A stretch of 64,000 nucleotides of DNA from JBGSIC01 sp041751875 (GTDB taxonomy: Bacteria > Bdellovibrionota > FAC87 > UBA2466 > JACKAF01). Positions 42,917 to 51,774 of this stretch are shown here, piece by piece. The position numbers and the translations under genes were made by a program. Each line of letters begins with the position of its first letter. Position 1 is the stretch's first letter. The stretch lies in NCBI GenBank assembly GCA_041751875.1, contig JBGSIC010000018.1, positions 123,124 to 187,123 on the forward strand, written 5' to 3'. The notes beneath the pieces were generated by a model that searched no databases, was not told where the DNA came from, and worked only from the letters and a program-made list of their open reading frames with translations.

Positions 42917-43074
42917 GAAACGGGTAGGGACACTATTGGCAGTCAGGTGTCGTCAAGATCTACGATGGATAAGCGGTATACTAGGCCTCCGAACGATCCT
43001 AAAGGTTCCTAATTACGTTTCCTTCGGCCCACTTTTTACCACTGTTTAGTCGCGCTTGAAAAACACTGCGATGT

Positions 43075-43470
43075 TTACTTCGAAATTTTACAGACGACCT
43101 TAAAAAAGGTGCCTTTGTCTCGATTGAAGAACCCAGCGCTAAACTCCATGCCGTCTGAGAGACTTTTCAAATAGGTATCAGAAAGACCTTTTGTACCGGT
43201 ATTTTTCTCGACGGAGCCGTCGAAGACTTCGAGCGATACTCTGTGAAGATCACCTGAGGCAAAGTACTTGAGATAAAAGGTGTATTGAACGTCGTCTCGA
43301 TTGGCCTCGTCGTAGTGAAGTGACACTTCGCCCGCACCCTGTCCGCCCCAACCCACTGACTTCGCATATCGGAAAGTTTTGTGGTCATCGGTAACGGAAC
43401 AGTCTGCTCCATCCGCAAACACTTGGGAACTAACAAGCCCTAGAAACAAGAATGCGCTAAGCAACTTCAT
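43075..43470 (-). CDS. Small exported protein of unknown function
   Basis: A 131-residue protein starting at ATG 43470 with GGAGG 6 bases upstream (an ATG four codons earlier overlaps that site). The signal peptide is MKLLSAFLFLGLVSSQVFA. The mature part is predicted beta-rich, with cysteines in ADCSVT and VVCKI that could pair. No family recognised. It is transcribed alone; the lipoprotein gene upstream is about 90 bases away on the same strand. Confidence 0.75.
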   Translation of the reverse strand: MKLLSAFLFLGLVSSQVFADGADCSVTDDHKTFRYAKSVGWGGQGAGEVSLHYDEANRDDVQYTFYLKYFASGDLHRVSLEVFDGSVEKNTGTKGLSDTYLKSLSDGMEFSAGFFNRDKGTFFKVVCKISK

Positions 43471-43557
43471 ATATACCTCCATGGTAGTTGGCTTGGTCTA
43501 AGTCTCAGTCCGAGGGATGTCAAACCGCTAGCGCCCGGCGCGGCTCGTGTATTGGTC

Positions 43558-44028
43558 TCACTCCCGCTCTGCTTGTCCCAACCACTCTTCATCAATGTAA
43601 ATAGTATCCGGATCCGCCGGAACGGACCGAAAATCAACTGTGGTTGAACATTGGACCAGCTGGTCTGGCTCTCCGAGACTAATCATGACGTTGTGTACGC
43701 CCAGCGAGGCGGGGCGAAATCCGAGTTGCAATGTTTCGGGGTCACGCACAGTAGGGGGTTTTTGACTGAAGGGCTCTGGCAGAATGGAAATCCCATTTAC
43801 TTTTACCGAGGAAGCTTCCGCTCCTTCAATGCCGAACGTGACGTAAGCAGTGGGTCTCGCCGCCCAACTCCCACCCGAAACGGGAATCTCGACGACTTCT
43901 TTGCGAGCAAGAGCTGAGCATTTTTCTGGCCTGCCTCCTTGACTGGAAATCGGGTGAATTTCTCCACAAGAAGCCAGTAGACCTAGCCCCACTAACCCAA
44001 AAGCCAACAGCGTTTTTTTCGTGTTCAT
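43558..44028 (-). CDS. Lipoprotein of unknown function
   Basis: A 156-residue protein with a lipobox LLASC (cysteine about 21). The mature part reads as one immunoglobulin-like beta domain (VTFGIEGAEASSVKVNGI, LGVHNVMISLG), with one further cysteine in the core (KCSALA) and another in VQCSTTVDF. No family recognised. It is divergent from the mono-haem protein gene (44056) with about 27 bases between the starts. Confidence 0.75.
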   Translation of the reverse strand: MNTKKTLLAFGLVGLGLLASCGEIHPISSQGGRPEKCSALARKEVVEIPVSGGSWAARPTAYVTFGIEGAEASSVKVNGISILPEPFSQKPPTVRDPETLQLGFRPASLGVHNVMISLGEPDQLVQCSTTVDFRSVPADPDTIYIDEEWLGQAERE

Positions 44029-44055
44029 ATTTGATCCTAGCGGTATGGTTTGGCC

Positions 44056-45264
44056 ATGACGATCCCCCTAAATGCCAGATTAGTCAAAAGTGGTGTCACG
44101 CTCGGTCTTGCGTCGCTACTATGGGCGGGAATCGCTCAAGGCACCCATGATCGCCGCCTTCACCAGGGGCATCTCACCATCGAAGACTACAACGCGCACA
44201 TCAACTTAAACGGGTGGGACTTTCCGAAGCTAAAAAAAGTCGTTGAGGGCAAAAAGTCACTGGATTCTCTTCTGAACGCTTTGAACTCGACTGGCGAATT
44301 TGAGGAGGCTTTCAACAACCCGACTTTTATCTATGATAGCGCTTCGGAAAACGCGGAGCACGTGAGTCTGTTGAAACCGAGAGTGGTCCTTGCGAAGGAC
44401 AAACTGCTTTTAGCTTTTGATTCAAGCGCGCAAACTCTCCAGGTGCTAGAAGCGCATCTTGAAACGGTAAGCTATCGGTCCCATGAGATTCGCTTTGATG
44501 GTGGGTCACCCGAAGTCCTCAGTGATCAGGACAGTTGTGCGCATTGCCACGGAACCCCTCTTCGTCCGCTGTGGCCTACTTACCCTATGTGGGTGGGTAT
44601 CTACGGATTTCAAAGTGAACAAGCGTGGCTTGCGTATGAGTCTTTTCGGTCCGACCCATCCAAACCATCGCTTTATCGGAAAGTTTTTGAAAAAGCTCTC
44701 TCTCACCCCGTTGGAGATCCCAGCGCGAAATTGGCGCCGCTGCGGCTCAGTGTGCACATGACGCTGTTTTCAAGCCAGTTCGCAAAACGTACACTGAGTA
44801 CGCACCCTCTGTGGGAGCAGCATCGCTTTGCCGTTGCGGGAGCACTCGAGCGCTGTGAGGTCGAGAAGTTCTTTCCGCAAGCAGGAAAATCTGAACACGC
44901 CTTGAGCGAACTAACATACCGCTTCAATGAGTCATTCGAGCAAGTTCGGGCGGATCTGAAGGTCCGACACGCAAGGTTGTTCAGCGATACGATCGATGGA
45001 ATAGATTTCGATAGTCAGGAAGTTTCAAAGTACGCGCGAGTAGCTTACGTCTTGGAGCGGCTGGGGCTGACTCTCGAGGATTGGGCCTTTCGACCCTTTC
45101 CTGGCAGCCCACCCGCCCCGCTCTTTGCAAATGGCTCGGGTGGTTTTTCTGACTTTCGTAAATGGGGACTAAACGATTTGCTTACCGACACGCGGTTACT
45201 TTCTTGTGAGCAGCTCAAACGACGTAGTCTGGAACAGTTTGACCGCAGCAAGGGATTTCGGTGA
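44056..45264 (+). CDS. Exported mono-haem cytochrome c-like protein
   Basis: A 402-residue protein with a signal-type N terminus (SGVTLGLASLLWAGIAQG) and a single haem-attachment motif CAHCH (161-165) followed by GTPLRPLWPTYPMWVG. The CxxCHG-RP-W-YP-WxG block suggests a family with a conserved haem pocket, although I cannot name it. The rest is helical with no second haem. It would be matured in the periplasm by cytochrome c biogenesis machinery, none of which is in the window. The start is ATG 44056; a TTG two codons earlier is the alternative. Confidence 0.8.
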   Translation: MTIPLNARLVKSGVTLGLASLLWAGIAQGTHDRRLHQGHLTIEDYNAHINLNGWDFPKLKKVVEGKKSLDSLLNALNSTGEFEEAFNNPTFIYDSASENAEHVSLLKPRVVLAKDKLLLAFDSSAQTLQVLEAHLETVSYRSHEIRFDGGSPEVLSDQDSCAHCHGTPLRPLWPTYPMWVGIYGFQSEQAWLAYESFRSDPSKPSLYRKVFEKALSHPVGDPSAKLAPLRLSVHMTLFSSQFAKRTLSTHPLWEQHRFAVAGALERCEVEKFFPQAGKSEHALSELTYRFNESFEQVRADLKVRHARLFSDTIDGIDFDSQEVSKYARVAYVLERLGLTLEDWAFRPFPGSPPAPLFANGSGGFSDFRKWGLNDLLTDTRLLSCEQLKRRSLEQFDRSKGFR

Positions 45265-45404
45265 ACCGTACCCGCGAGACCGGCTCCGAGGCTCTGTAGC
45301 AGAAGCTCACTTCTGGACAAGTCCCTCGTTATTCTCAGCGATGAGACGCTTCTAACGAGAGTTTAAGCTCGGAAGAGTGGCACTCGCCTTGCAAAACATT
45401 CTTT

Positions 45405-45419
45405 TGTGAATGAATCACA
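45405..45419 (+). promoter_or_regulatory. Palindrome TGTGA-N5-TCACA upstream of exported gene
   Basis: TGTGA and TCACA with 5 bases between lie about 25 bases before the TTG start of the next gene. It resembles a CRP/FNR-family half-site pair, whose usual spacing is 6, so identity is uncertain. Confidence 0.25.
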
Positions 45420-45443
45420 CAAAATTAACCATAGGGGAACAAA

Positions 45444-46016
45444 TTGAAAACTTATCTGCCTGTATTGGCTGCCTTGCTGTCGGGAGTAAATGCGTTGGGC
45501 GCAATTGATATTCAGCTTCAGGGGTGCACCTATTCTGTGCAAAGCCGCATGAACAAGAATACCGCTGTGAGTAAGAACATGACTCATGTCGAGGGGAGTG
45601 AGTCACCGTATGGAACTTTGATGGACTTCAACGGGGACAAACATGTGCCTCTACACTCAACAACATTAGATATTAGCAACGAAGGGCACCAGCTCACTAT
45701 CGAGGCGGAAGTTAACCGGTTCCAGAAGCTCATAACGGTCAGGGCAACGCTGAAGCAAGTCGCTGACGAAAAGACAAAAGTTATCGCTCAGGGTCTGGCC
45801 CAGGCCCATCGGATGTACTTGGACGACGATTCAGGAACGTGGCAAGTTGTTTCCGTTAAACTGGTTAATCCCTTGATTGCAGAAATAATAGAGAATGATC
45901 CTGAAGCTGCCGAAGGCAATTCCGTGGCTGACTCGGAGCTTTTTCCAAAGGACCAGTTGGTCATCGAGAGAATCGAGGTTGGTTGTTCGGCTGACCTTAC
46001 AAAAGTTGAAGATTAA
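45444..46016 (+). CDS. Small exported protein of unknown function
   Basis: A 190-residue protein from a TTG at 45444 with GGGGA upstream. The signal peptide is KTYLPVLAALLSGVNALGA. The mature part is predicted beta-rich (LDISNEGHQLTIEAEVNRF) with cysteines near both ends (QGCTYS and VGCSAD), which may pair. No family recognised. A strong terminator follows 17 bases after the stop. Confidence 0.75.
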   Translation: MKTYLPVLAALLSGVNALGAIDIQLQGCTYSVQSRMNKNTAVSKNMTHVEGSESPYGTLMDFNGDKHVPLHSTTLDISNEGHQLTIEAEVNRFQKLITVRATLKQVADEKTKVIAQGLAQAHRMYLDDDSGTWQVVSVKLVNPLIAEIIENDPEAAEGNSVADSELFPKDQLVIERIEVGCSADLTKVED

Positions 46017-46032
46017 TTCATCTCCATCTTGC

Positions 46033-46065
46033 GCGGCACTTAGTTATCTAGGTGCCGCTTTTTTT
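46033..46065 (+). terminator. Rho-independent terminator
   Basis: Stem GCGGCAC/GTGCCGC, extended by TAG/CTA, followed by seven T. It ends the gene at 45444-46016. Confidence 0.9.
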
Positions 46066-46095
46066 GGATTAGTATGAGGCCTCAAAGTTGTTTTT

Positions 46096-47130
46096 TTAGT
46101 GGCGCGCGTTAATGACTTCCACGTAGCGAAGCAAAAGGTGATTCTGGATGGGAGTGCCCACTACGCCAAGGGCATCCAGTCGTGAAACCCATGGTTGTTG
46201 TAGGAATAGCGCGAAGTCGTTGATGTTGAGTCGGTGGTTACCTGCGAAATTGATAGAACGCAGTCTGGGAAAAGACTCAGCGGAGTTGGGGAAGGAGAAT
46301 CTATCTAACGAAGTGTCAGCGAGATTCAAGTGTTCTAGGTTTTCCAATAACCTTAAAGATTCCATCTGATCAAAGTACAGACGGTAAAAACTGTTATAGG
46401 AAACATCTAATTCTCTGAGGGAAGGAAACCCATTCGATTGGAGGAGCTTTTCAAACTGCTCGTTGCTTAGGTCGTTGTGAACGAGATCGAGTCGTCGCAA
46501 AGAAGGAAAATAAGCGTGCTTTATTAAATAGGAGGCGGCTTTTCTTCGCAGCGAAGTAAACGTACGTATTAAACGCAACTCTTGCAACTGTGAAAGGTAA
46601 GGGCATTCCACTAGGTGGGTCACCCCCTGACGACCCATTTCTGCTCGAAGCAGTGAAAGGGAGTGGAGTTGCGAGAGGAAAGGAAGTTGGAAAAAATCGG
46701 CCCAACGCGCATTCCCCTTCGCATTGATTCTTAAATGGCGGATAGGAAAACGGTCTAGTATCTCGTCTCCCCAACTGATGAAATCCTCAGCTGAAATCTC
46801 AACTTCGGTAATATAACCGTCACGAATATAAAACTTAGCAAACTCCAGCCATTCTCCGGGGACAAGCGCTTCCACGATGCCGACTTGGTTTTCTAAAATG
46901 AGCGGTATGTTTACCGGGTGATCCGGTAATTCCGTTTCCTGTTGAATGATGCGAGAAAGTGCGCGCAGGGAAGGGGAGGATTCTTCAGCGAATGCCGCGC
47001 TCAAGGCCTCAATAGGACTCGGATTTTCAGGCATTTCAGCGGCCAATAGCATGAGTTTCAGGCAGTCCGGATGAACGGCCAACGCACAAGACGAGGCTAG
47101 GCTCGCGACAAAAAGAAGAACTTGTTTCAT
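46096..47130 (-). CDS. Exported leucine-rich-repeat protein
   Basis: A 344-residue protein with a signal peptide (MKQVLLFVASLASSCALA). From about residue 120 it carries leucine-rich repeats such as SLRRLDLVHNDLSNEQFEKL and LENLEHLNLADTSLDRF, in the long form with a helix on the outer side. Such curved scaffolds bind proteins. The N-terminal 110 residues are helical and of unknown type. It could bind a surface partner; nothing in the neighbourhood identifies it. Confidence 0.85.
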   Translation of the reverse strand: MKQVLLFVASLASSCALAVHPDCLKLMLLAAEMPENPSPIEALSAAFAEESSPSLRALSRIIQQETELPDHPVNIPLILENQVGIVEALVPGEWLEFAKFYIRDGYITEVEISAEDFISWGDEILDRFPIRHLRINAKGNARWADFFQLPFLSQLHSLSLLRAEMGRQGVTHLVECPYLSQLQELRLIRTFTSLRRKAASYLIKHAYFPSLRRLDLVHNDLSNEQFEKLLQSNGFPSLRELDVSYNSFYRLYFDQMESLRLLENLEHLNLADTSLDRFSFPNSAESFPRLRSINFAGNHRLNINDFALFLQQPWVSRLDALGVVGTPIQNHLLLRYVEVINARH

Positions 47131-47252
47131 TTCCGAGGACCATACCCAGCTTTAGAAAAAAGGCAATATAGGCGGAACTGACGGGAGGAGATTGACTCAG
47201 TAAATTAAAGGTGGCACCGTGCGTCAAAATTAACCTTTTTTGAGGTGTCCAA

Positions 47253-48059
47253 ATGATTAAGCCTATTCTTTTAATTGTTCTTTTTCTCGGTCAGTTCAGC
47301 TATGCCGTCGGCCTGGTTCCCTTCTCAGAACCGGAAGCTCTGGAACGCTTGAACCGCTCGCAACACAGAGCAGATTTCGCGAAATTGGCGAATCATTATC
47401 TCAATCAAACGGATCGCATTATTTGTGCCCCGGTTGTGGGATCCATCGTACTCAATGCGCTACGCTACAACACGGAAAAAGCGCCGCTCGTGGACATTCC
47501 CAAGCCGTTCTTCGACCAGATCCAAAAAGCTACAGCAAACAAATTGGATCCGCGTCTGAGAATGTACACCCCTCAAAACTTTCTCAACAACACGGCGCTG
47601 GAAATTAAGAGCTTGTCGCGTATCTACGCGGAGCCGGTTTCTGGCCAAGTGGATCCTGGCTTGCAGCTCGAACAGTTCCGTAGAGTGTTCGAAGAAGCTC
47701 ACGGCGTGGCGGTAAAAAAAATGCCGGTGGGAACGAAAGAAACTGCCCGTAACAAAGAAGGTTTTAAGCCTCTCCCGCAGGAAGAATACGAACGGGTAGT
47801 CGGTGAATTGAAAAAGAATCTTTCTGAACCCAACAACTTCGTGGTCATCAACTACTCACGAGCTGAATTAAAACAGGTGGGATCAGGTCATTTCTCGCCG
47901 GTAGCTGCCTATGACGAAGAATCTGATTCCTTTCTGGTGCTTGATGTGAATCCCTTCGGAGGACCTTGGGTATGGGTGGACGCATCTGACCTAGTAAACG
48001 CGATGAATACCTTCGATACGGAAGAGAATCGCGGCATTCTTTTTGTTAGCGAGAAATAG
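47253..48059 (+). CDS. Exported phytochelatin-synthase-like cysteine peptidase
   Basis: A 268-residue member of the phytochelatin synthase family with a signal peptide (MIKPILLIVLFLGQFSYA). The triad is visible: Cys58 in IICAPVVGSIVLNAL, His213 in GSGHFSPVAAY and Asp231 in LVLDVNPFGG. The VINYSRAELKQVG block precedes the histidine as in the family. Bacterial single-domain forms cleave glycine from glutathione rather than polymerising it, so a periplasmic glutathione hydrolase-type activity is likely. A shared terminator follows. Confidence 0.87.
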   Translation: MIKPILLIVLFLGQFSYAVGLVPFSEPEALERLNRSQHRADFAKLANHYLNQTDRIICAPVVGSIVLNALRYNTEKAPLVDIPKPFFDQIQKATANKLDPRLRMYTPQNFLNNTALEIKSLSRIYAEPVSGQVDPGLQLEQFRRVFEEAHGVAVKKMPVGTKETARNKEGFKPLPQEEYERVVGELKKNLSEPNNFVVINYSRAELKQVGSGHFSPVAAYDEESDSFLVLDVNPFGGPWVWVDASDLVNAMNTFDTEENRGILFVSEK

Positions 48060-48071
48060 AACTTAAAAAAA

Positions 48072-48104
48072 ACGCGGATTGCTTCAAGCATTCCGCGTTT
48101 TTTT
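48072..48104. terminator. Bidirectional Rho-independent terminator
   Basis: A 12-pair stem with one mismatch and a 3-base loop, between an A tract and T tract. It lies between the convergent phytochelatin-synthase-like gene and the glycosyltransferase operon and overlaps the last codon of the latter. Confidence 0.9.
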
Positions 48105-49038
48105 ATGCTGGAGATGAGCAGAGCCGCAATACTTCGCGGACGTCGCGCGCGGCTTGCCTTGTGCAGCGAACCCATTCCCGCAGGGTGAGCGAACGGGGTG
48201 CCGCTAGACCTACGGTTTTTCCCCAGCTGCGGGCAAAGAGAGGCCAAAACAGGCGGGTGCGGCTTAAACCCGTAAGGTGTTGCACTGTTTGGACCGCGTC
48301 TGCGTAATTTACCGGTGGTAGTTGATGCGCTCCCCACTTGGCATCCACCGCGTGCTGCGCGCGCGCGTAGCCGAGTGACTGGTGAAAGACCTCCCAGAAA
48401 CGCGTGCGCGTGTAGTGGTAGACTTTCAGTTCGGGAAAGACGTTCACATCCACTTTGGCACCACGCAAACGAATCACAAAATCGTAGTCCTCTCGGGGGC
48501 TGAGCTGCGGATCAAAGACGCCTACCTGATCAAACACGGTGCGGTGAATGCAGTAGCAGTTTCCTAAGAGAAGAGGCGTCCTATAGCTCGACTCTTTTGG
48601 AGGGGCGCTTAAGTAATGGTAGCGAAACATCGCTTCCCACACGCGGGTGTAGATGTTTTCCGGGTAAGGGTTATGGGGAAACGCGGAGAAAATTCTCAAA
48701 GAAGGATGGTCCTGGATCGATTTCACAAGCGTCTCTAAGAAACCCGGGGCCAGCTCGCAATCATCATCCAGGAAAAGCACCCAGTCAGCACGTGAATAGG
48801 CGATTCCCGTGTTACGTGCTGGACCTTGCCCCCGGGCTTCGCATTCGACGATGCGGAACAAATCGCGCTCAAGCGGAAGCTGGGCAATTTCTTCCTCGGT
48901 GAATGGACGGTCGTTGTTGTTTACGATGACCACTTCCTTGAGTTCGGGACAGACGTTGTTTCTTACCGAACGGAGTGCGCGGCAAAGATGATGGAATCGG
49001 TTACGAGTGGGAATGACGATGGCAATGGTGGGGGACAT
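48103..49038 (-). CDS. Family 2 glycosyltransferase
   Basis: A 311-residue GT-A enzyme with IVIPTRNRFHHL, ARGQGPARNTGI and VLFLDDDCELAPGF, the DDD being the metal-binding DxD. It ends with a basic helical tail. It is the last gene of the glycan cluster, starting 1 base after the stop of the transferase at 49040, and ends at a strong terminator. A role in building a surface glycan is inferred from context; donor and acceptor are unknown. Confidence 0.88.
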   Translation of the reverse strand: MSPTIAIVIPTRNRFHHLCRALRSVRNNVCPELKEVVIVNNNDRPFTEEEIAQLPLERDLFRIVECEARGQGPARNTGIAYSRADWVLFLDDDCELAPGFLETLVKSIQDHPSLRIFSAFPHNPYPENIYTRVWEAMFRYHYLSAPPKESSYRTPLLLGNCYCIHRTVFDQVGVFDPQLSPREDYDFVIRLRGAKVDVNVFPELKVYHYTRTRFWEVFHQSLGYARAQHAVDAKWGAHQLPPVNYADAVQTVQHLTGLSRTRLFWPLFARSWGKTVGLAAPRSLTLREWVRCTRQAARDVREVLRLCSSPA

Positions 49039-49039
49039 G

Positions 49040-49834
49040 TTATTCCTTCGGAAAATAGTCGCGGCTTGCGCGTACTGGTTTGAGTTTCAGGTCTGTAGTA
49101 TCGGTCAAATAATCATAACCCATCGGTTGAGCCGTCTTATTAGGGTCAAGTTCTTGGTAGCGCCGTTGTCTCAGGGCACGGTCTTGCGCGTGAATCATAC
49201 GCAAGTGGTAGAGAATTAAATCGCACTTAGGATAGTCATTATCAAATTTACTGTTCAATGGTGCCCACTGCCGATGAAGCGCACTTTGATCAAAGACCGG
49301 ATCGGGCCGCCACTTAAAAAAGCGAGAGCGATCTTTTCCACCCCAAATACCGTCGGCCCGATAGGTCAGTGGAGAATCCCAAAGCTCGAAAAGGCGAATA
49401 GCGTAGGCCAGATAACCTTTACGTTCGGCGTACCGAATGAGGTTGTCGGCGCGCTTGCGAAAGTCATCTTCTAGTCTTTCGTCCGCATCAACGGCTATTA
49501 GCCACTGTGGCGAAAATTGACCTGCGGCGTGATAGACCTTCTGATGGTTTTCGACCTCATTCCAGACATGGGGCTCTTGCGGCGGATTTCGCAACACGTG
49601 TAACACTTTCGGGTGGCGTTTAACGATTTCGTAGCTTCCGTCTGTCGATCCGTCATCGAGCGCGATGATGCCATCGACTTTCTGATTAAGATTTTCCAAA
49701 AGACCGGGCAGGTAGCGCATTTCGTTTCGAAAAACCGTGAGCGCATAGATTCGCGTTCCTGGTGAGCGAGTTTTGCGCCAGGGCCATCTCACGCTTTTCC
49801 TCCCACGGAAGTTTTCTGAGAGGGTGCCTTCCAC
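49040..49834 (-). CDS. Glycosyltransferase family 2-like protein
   Basis: A 264-residue protein with IYALTVFRNEMRYL, ALDDGSTDGSYEI and WLIAVDADERLED (DxD as DAD), then a KDRSRFFKWRP segment typical of GT2 members that follow the WaaE/KdtX-like pattern. It starts with GTG at 49834 and overlaps the end of the preceding transferase by 46 bases. Its product probably adds one sugar to the same glycan as its neighbours. The N-terminal 27 residues are basic and may be flexible. Confidence 0.85.
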   Translation of the reverse strand: MEGTLSENFRGRKSVRWPWRKTRSPGTRIYALTVFRNEMRYLPGLLENLNQKVDGIIALDDGSTDGSYEIVKRHPKVLHVLRNPPQEPHVWNEVENHQKVYHAAGQFSPQWLIAVDADERLEDDFRKRADNLIRYAERKGYLAYAIRLFELWDSPLTYRADGIWGGKDRSRFFKWRPDPVFDQSALHRQWAPLNSKFDNDYPKCDLILYHLRMIHAQDRALRQRRYQELDPNKTAQPMGYDYLTDTTDLKLKPVRASRDYFPKE

Positions 49835-50784
49835 ATCCAGCGACTAGGTGCCGGGCTTCGATAGGACCGAAATCGCCCCCAGAGACCCGCTGCGCTTAAG
49901 ATCAAAACACGTAAGTAAAATTGGCGGTGCTGTTTCCAAGAGCCGCTGTAGAGACACAGCTGGTGGGATGAAGAAAAAAGCCGAGGCAGCTCTCGTAAAA
50001 ATGCTATCCCATTCATCGGCGCGTGAAGAGTCGGGTAGGGGAAAAATTGCGTGATAGACCGGCAGTGCGTTCCGTAGGTGTAGGCCCGTTTGACGGCTGC
50101 CCACAGGGAAGACGGAAAAGCCAGAGGGACATGGAAGTTGGGAAGAAGGAAAAGCGAAATGTGATGTTCGCGCATCCGAAATCCCATCTCGGTATCTTCC
50201 CCCGCACGAAGTTCAGGGCGAAAGCGTCCCACGCGATCAAAAAGAGTTCGTCGCATCATAGCCGCTCCCCCTGCGTCTGTGACCGAGGAAAAGGGGACTA
50301 CGCCATCAGGCCAAATAAAGGTTTGAGGACCTCGCAGCCGGGGAAGACCGTTTGGCAGAAGGCTTTTTGCCATGTTCATTTGGTACAAATGAAGAAGGAC
50401 TTCCCCGATTCGACTCCGAGAAGCAAGGCAGAGACGGGGTTTTAGAAAGTGAATCTCGGAACGCTCGAACGCAGCAACCATTTTGCGCAAATAGTTAGCA
50501 GGAAGAACAAAGTCATCTGCGACAAAAGCTAAGAGCTCACCGCGAGAAAGAGAAATTCCGACGTTGCGCCCGACCGCCACTCCTTGATTGACTTGGAAAT
50601 GATAGCGCAAGGGAAGTTGCTTGGCGTACTGTGCGACGATTTGTGGCGTTTCGTCAGTTGAGCCGTCGTCAACTACGATGACTTCGTGCCCACCTTCGAT
50701 GGGTTCTAGGGCAACGAGGCTTCGTAATAAGGTATCGAGTGTCTTGGCTCGATTGAAAGTGGTGGTGATGAGGGTGGCTTTCAC
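49789..50784 (-). CDS. Family 2 glycosyltransferase, paralogue A
   Basis: A 331-residue GT-A enzyme with ITTTFNRAKTL, VVDDGSTDETPQI, GVAVGRNVGI and AFVADDFVLPANYLRKM, where ADD stands in the metal-binding position. Later come the acidic EDTEMGFRM block and SLWAAVKRAYTYG. It is one of three related tandem transferases (with 50830 and 51771). The start is GTG. The 45-base gap to the preceding gene is the longest within the run. Confidence 0.87.
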   Translation of the reverse strand: MKATLITTTFNRAKTLDTLLRSLVALEPIEGGHEVIVVDDGSTDETPQIVAQYAKQLPLRYHFQVNQGVAVGRNVGISLSRGELLAFVADDFVLPANYLRKMVAAFERSEIHFLKPRLCLASRSRIGEVLLHLYQMNMAKSLLPNGLPRLRGPQTFIWPDGVVPFSSVTDAGGAAMMRRTLFDRVGRFRPELRAGEDTEMGFRMREHHISLFLLPNFHVPLAFPSSLWAAVKRAYTYGTHCRSITQFFPYPTLHAPMNGIAFLRELPRLFSSSHQLCLYSGSWKQHRQFYLRVLILSAAGLWGRFRSYRSPAPSRWMWKAPSQKTSVGGKA

Positions 50785-50829
50785 GGCGTGCTTTCGTTTG
50801 TTCCAGTATAGCTTGGAAGCGAGGAAGAA

Positions 50830-51774
50830 CTATATCGCGTTGCGACGGTGCGCCTTAAATAGGCCATAGCTACTTGCCGCAAGGTGGAGGTACAGATAGG
50901 GCAAGAGCAATAGGGCTTCCGTGCGGTTTCTCGCGTAGCGCGCCAAAGTTTTCGCTTTCCGCATCTGTCGCCTTTGAGAACGAAGCCACCGATAAGTGTT
51001 GGGCGGGGAGTAAACCGTTCTTCCTATGAGTTGATGGTAAAGAAGCCAGTTGGTTCCATAGGTGAAACTGCGTTTGAGCGATGCCCAAAGACTAGAGTGA
51101 AACGCTATTTGTACCTCGACTTGCGGTTGCAACCAGATGCGTATGCCCGCCCGTGCAATGCGTTCTCCAAGTTCCGAATCTTCTGCTGATGCCAGATCTT
51201 CTCGAAAATTCCCAAAGCGCTGATAAACCGTTCGCCTTGCTATGGCAGCGCCTGAAACCTCTGTGGCGTGAAAAAATCGGCTTGGCTTACTCGGAAATAC
51301 GATAGGCGCGGCGGTGTGAGTTCGCTGTGGGAGGGTTTCGAAGAAACACTCCGCCATATGATAGCGGTAGCTGAGAAGCCGAGACCGGTGAAGAAGATCG
51401 TTTTCAGCGATAGTGAGCAGTGGTTTGACGACCATCACTTCGTGATTCTCGAACACAGGGAGCATGTTTTCTAGGTAGTTTCGGGGAAGGATGTAGTCAT
51501 CAGAGAGAAAAGCGACGAGCTCAGCCTGCGCGTGGCGTAACCCTTCGTTCCGGGTGGGGGAAACACCTTGGTGGGGAAGAGATACATATTTCAACGGCAA
51601 GCGATCAAAAAAATCCTTCACAACTTTCTCGGTCGTATCGGTGGACCCGTCGTTCACTACGATGATTTCAAACTGGGTTTGATCCCCATTGAGCAAACAG
51701 AGACTCTCCAAGAGTTTTTTGAGGAAAGGAGCCTTGTTGTAGGTGGGGATGATGAAGGAAATAATCGGCTTCAC
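50830..51774 (-). CDS. Family 2 glycosyltransferase, paralogue B
   Basis: A 314-residue GT-A enzyme with FIIPTYNKAPFL, VVNDGSTDTTEK, GVSPTRNEGL, AFLSDDYILPRNYLENM, SAEDSELGERI and SLWASLKRSFTYG. The pattern runs parallel to its two neighbours, so they arose by tandem duplication. It begins with GTG at 51774, overlapping the stop of paralogue C by 4 bases, which implies translational coupling. Confidence 0.87.
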   Translation of the reverse strand: MKPIISFIIPTYNKAPFLKKLLESLCLLNGDQTQFEIIVVNDGSTDTTEKVVKDFFDRLPLKYVSLPHQGVSPTRNEGLRHAQAELVAFLSDDYILPRNYLENMLPVFENHEVMVVKPLLTIAENDLLHRSRLLSYRYHMAECFFETLPQRTHTAAPIVFPSKPSRFFHATEVSGAAIARRTVYQRFGNFREDLASAEDSELGERIARAGIRIWLQPQVEVQIAFHSSLWASLKRSFTYGTNWLLYHQLIGRTVYSPPNTYRWLRSQRRQMRKAKTLARYARNRTEALLLLPYLYLHLAASSYGLFKAHRRNAI

